A stretch of 64,000 bases of DNA from Hymenobacter lapidiphilus (GTDB lineage Bacteria; Bacteroidota; Bacteroidia; Cytophagales; Hymenobacteraceae): NCBI RefSeq assembly GCF_003417065.2, contig NZ_QVLT01000001.1, positions 62,001 through 126,000 of the forward strand, read 5' to 3'. The position numbers were made by a program, and so were the translations under genes. Positions 63,945 through 64,000 of this stretch are shown here, one piece after another. Position 1 is the first letter of the stretch, and every line of letters starts with the position of its first letter. The notes below the pieces were generated by a model that did no database searches, was not told where the DNA came from, and was given only the letters and a program-made list of their open reading frames with translations.

Positions 63945-64000
63945 ATGAATTACTATTTTGTGTCTTCTGCTTTGCGTGTATGTGGGCGCGTTTTTCTGGT
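63945..64000 (+). CDS. Possible start of a gene cut by the right edge
   Basis: An open frame begins MNYYFVSSALRVCGRVFL and runs off the window. A hydrophobic start and an upstream -7 element support a real gene. Eighteen residues are too few to name a family. Confidence 0.35.
   Translation, partial: MNYYFVSSALRVCGRVFL

Overview
The window is chromosomal DNA from a Bacteroidota bacterium, most likely Hymenobacter or a close relative in the Cytophagales. The evidence is GC-rich coding sequence, TAnnTTTG-type -7 promoter elements, type IX secretion (T9SS) C-terminal sorting domains, a SusC-like regulatory-domain/beta-barrel protein, DUF4331, DUF3467 and DUF4397 proteins, and a Bacteroidota-type ECF sigma factor. 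The genus is an inference from gene content, not from a search.

Layout. (1) 1-4011, minus strand: the start of a HupE/UreJ-like membrane protein, a membrane-anchored TPR protein and a T9SS-secreted DUF4331 protein. (2) 4505-7744, plus strand: the Hsp70 chaperone hscA and anhydromuramic acid kinase anmK, separated by a near-perfect palindrome. (3) 7772-14502, minus strand: a small exported protein, a DivIC/FtsB-like division protein, enolase, and an outer-membrane barrel / LytS-type kinase / LytTR regulator operon. (4) 14703-34077, minus strand: the large ribosomal block. Read in transcription order it is rpsL-rpsG-fusA-rpsJ, then rplC-D-W-B, rpsS, rplV, rpsC, rplP, rpmC, rpsQ, rplN-X-E, rpsN, rpsH, rplF-R, rpsE, rpmD, rplO, secY, map, infA, rpmJ, rpsM-K-D, rpoA, rplQ. 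(5) 34297-49148, minus strand: tRNA-Tyr/Gly/Thr-tuf, then tRNA-Trp-secE-nusG-rplK-A-J-L-rpoB-rpoC, then a small AT-rich membrane protein and DUF3467. Together these two blocks make most of the translation and transcription machinery. (6) 49391-64000, mixed strands: an M1 aminopeptidase, a biotin carrier protein, pyrH-frr, nadD-gmk, an ECF sigma/zinc anti-sigma pair, an O-antigen ligase-like protein, two LPS-type glycosyltransferases, a lipobox protein with a T9SS tail, an SDR oxidoreductase, ahcY and a DUF4397 lipoprotein.

Two essential genes, rplF (L6) and rplC (L3), are each broken by what looks like one missing base. I think sequencing error is the likeliest cause. Other noteworthy points are a two-copy REP-like inverted repeat that supplies the C-terminus of the kinase and abuts the stop codon of the DUF3467 gene, long inverted repeats inside ribosomal operons, Arg/Gly-rich disordered extensions on S3 and S5, an L24 lacking its usual C-terminus, and well-formed Bacteroidota promoters upstream of the tRNA/tuf, tRNA-Trp/secE and rpsL operons.

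I did not find a phage, CRISPR array, transposase or defence island. No clearly new multi-gene system stands out; the best candidates are the HupE/TPR/DUF4331 cluster and the barrel-kinase-regulator operon.
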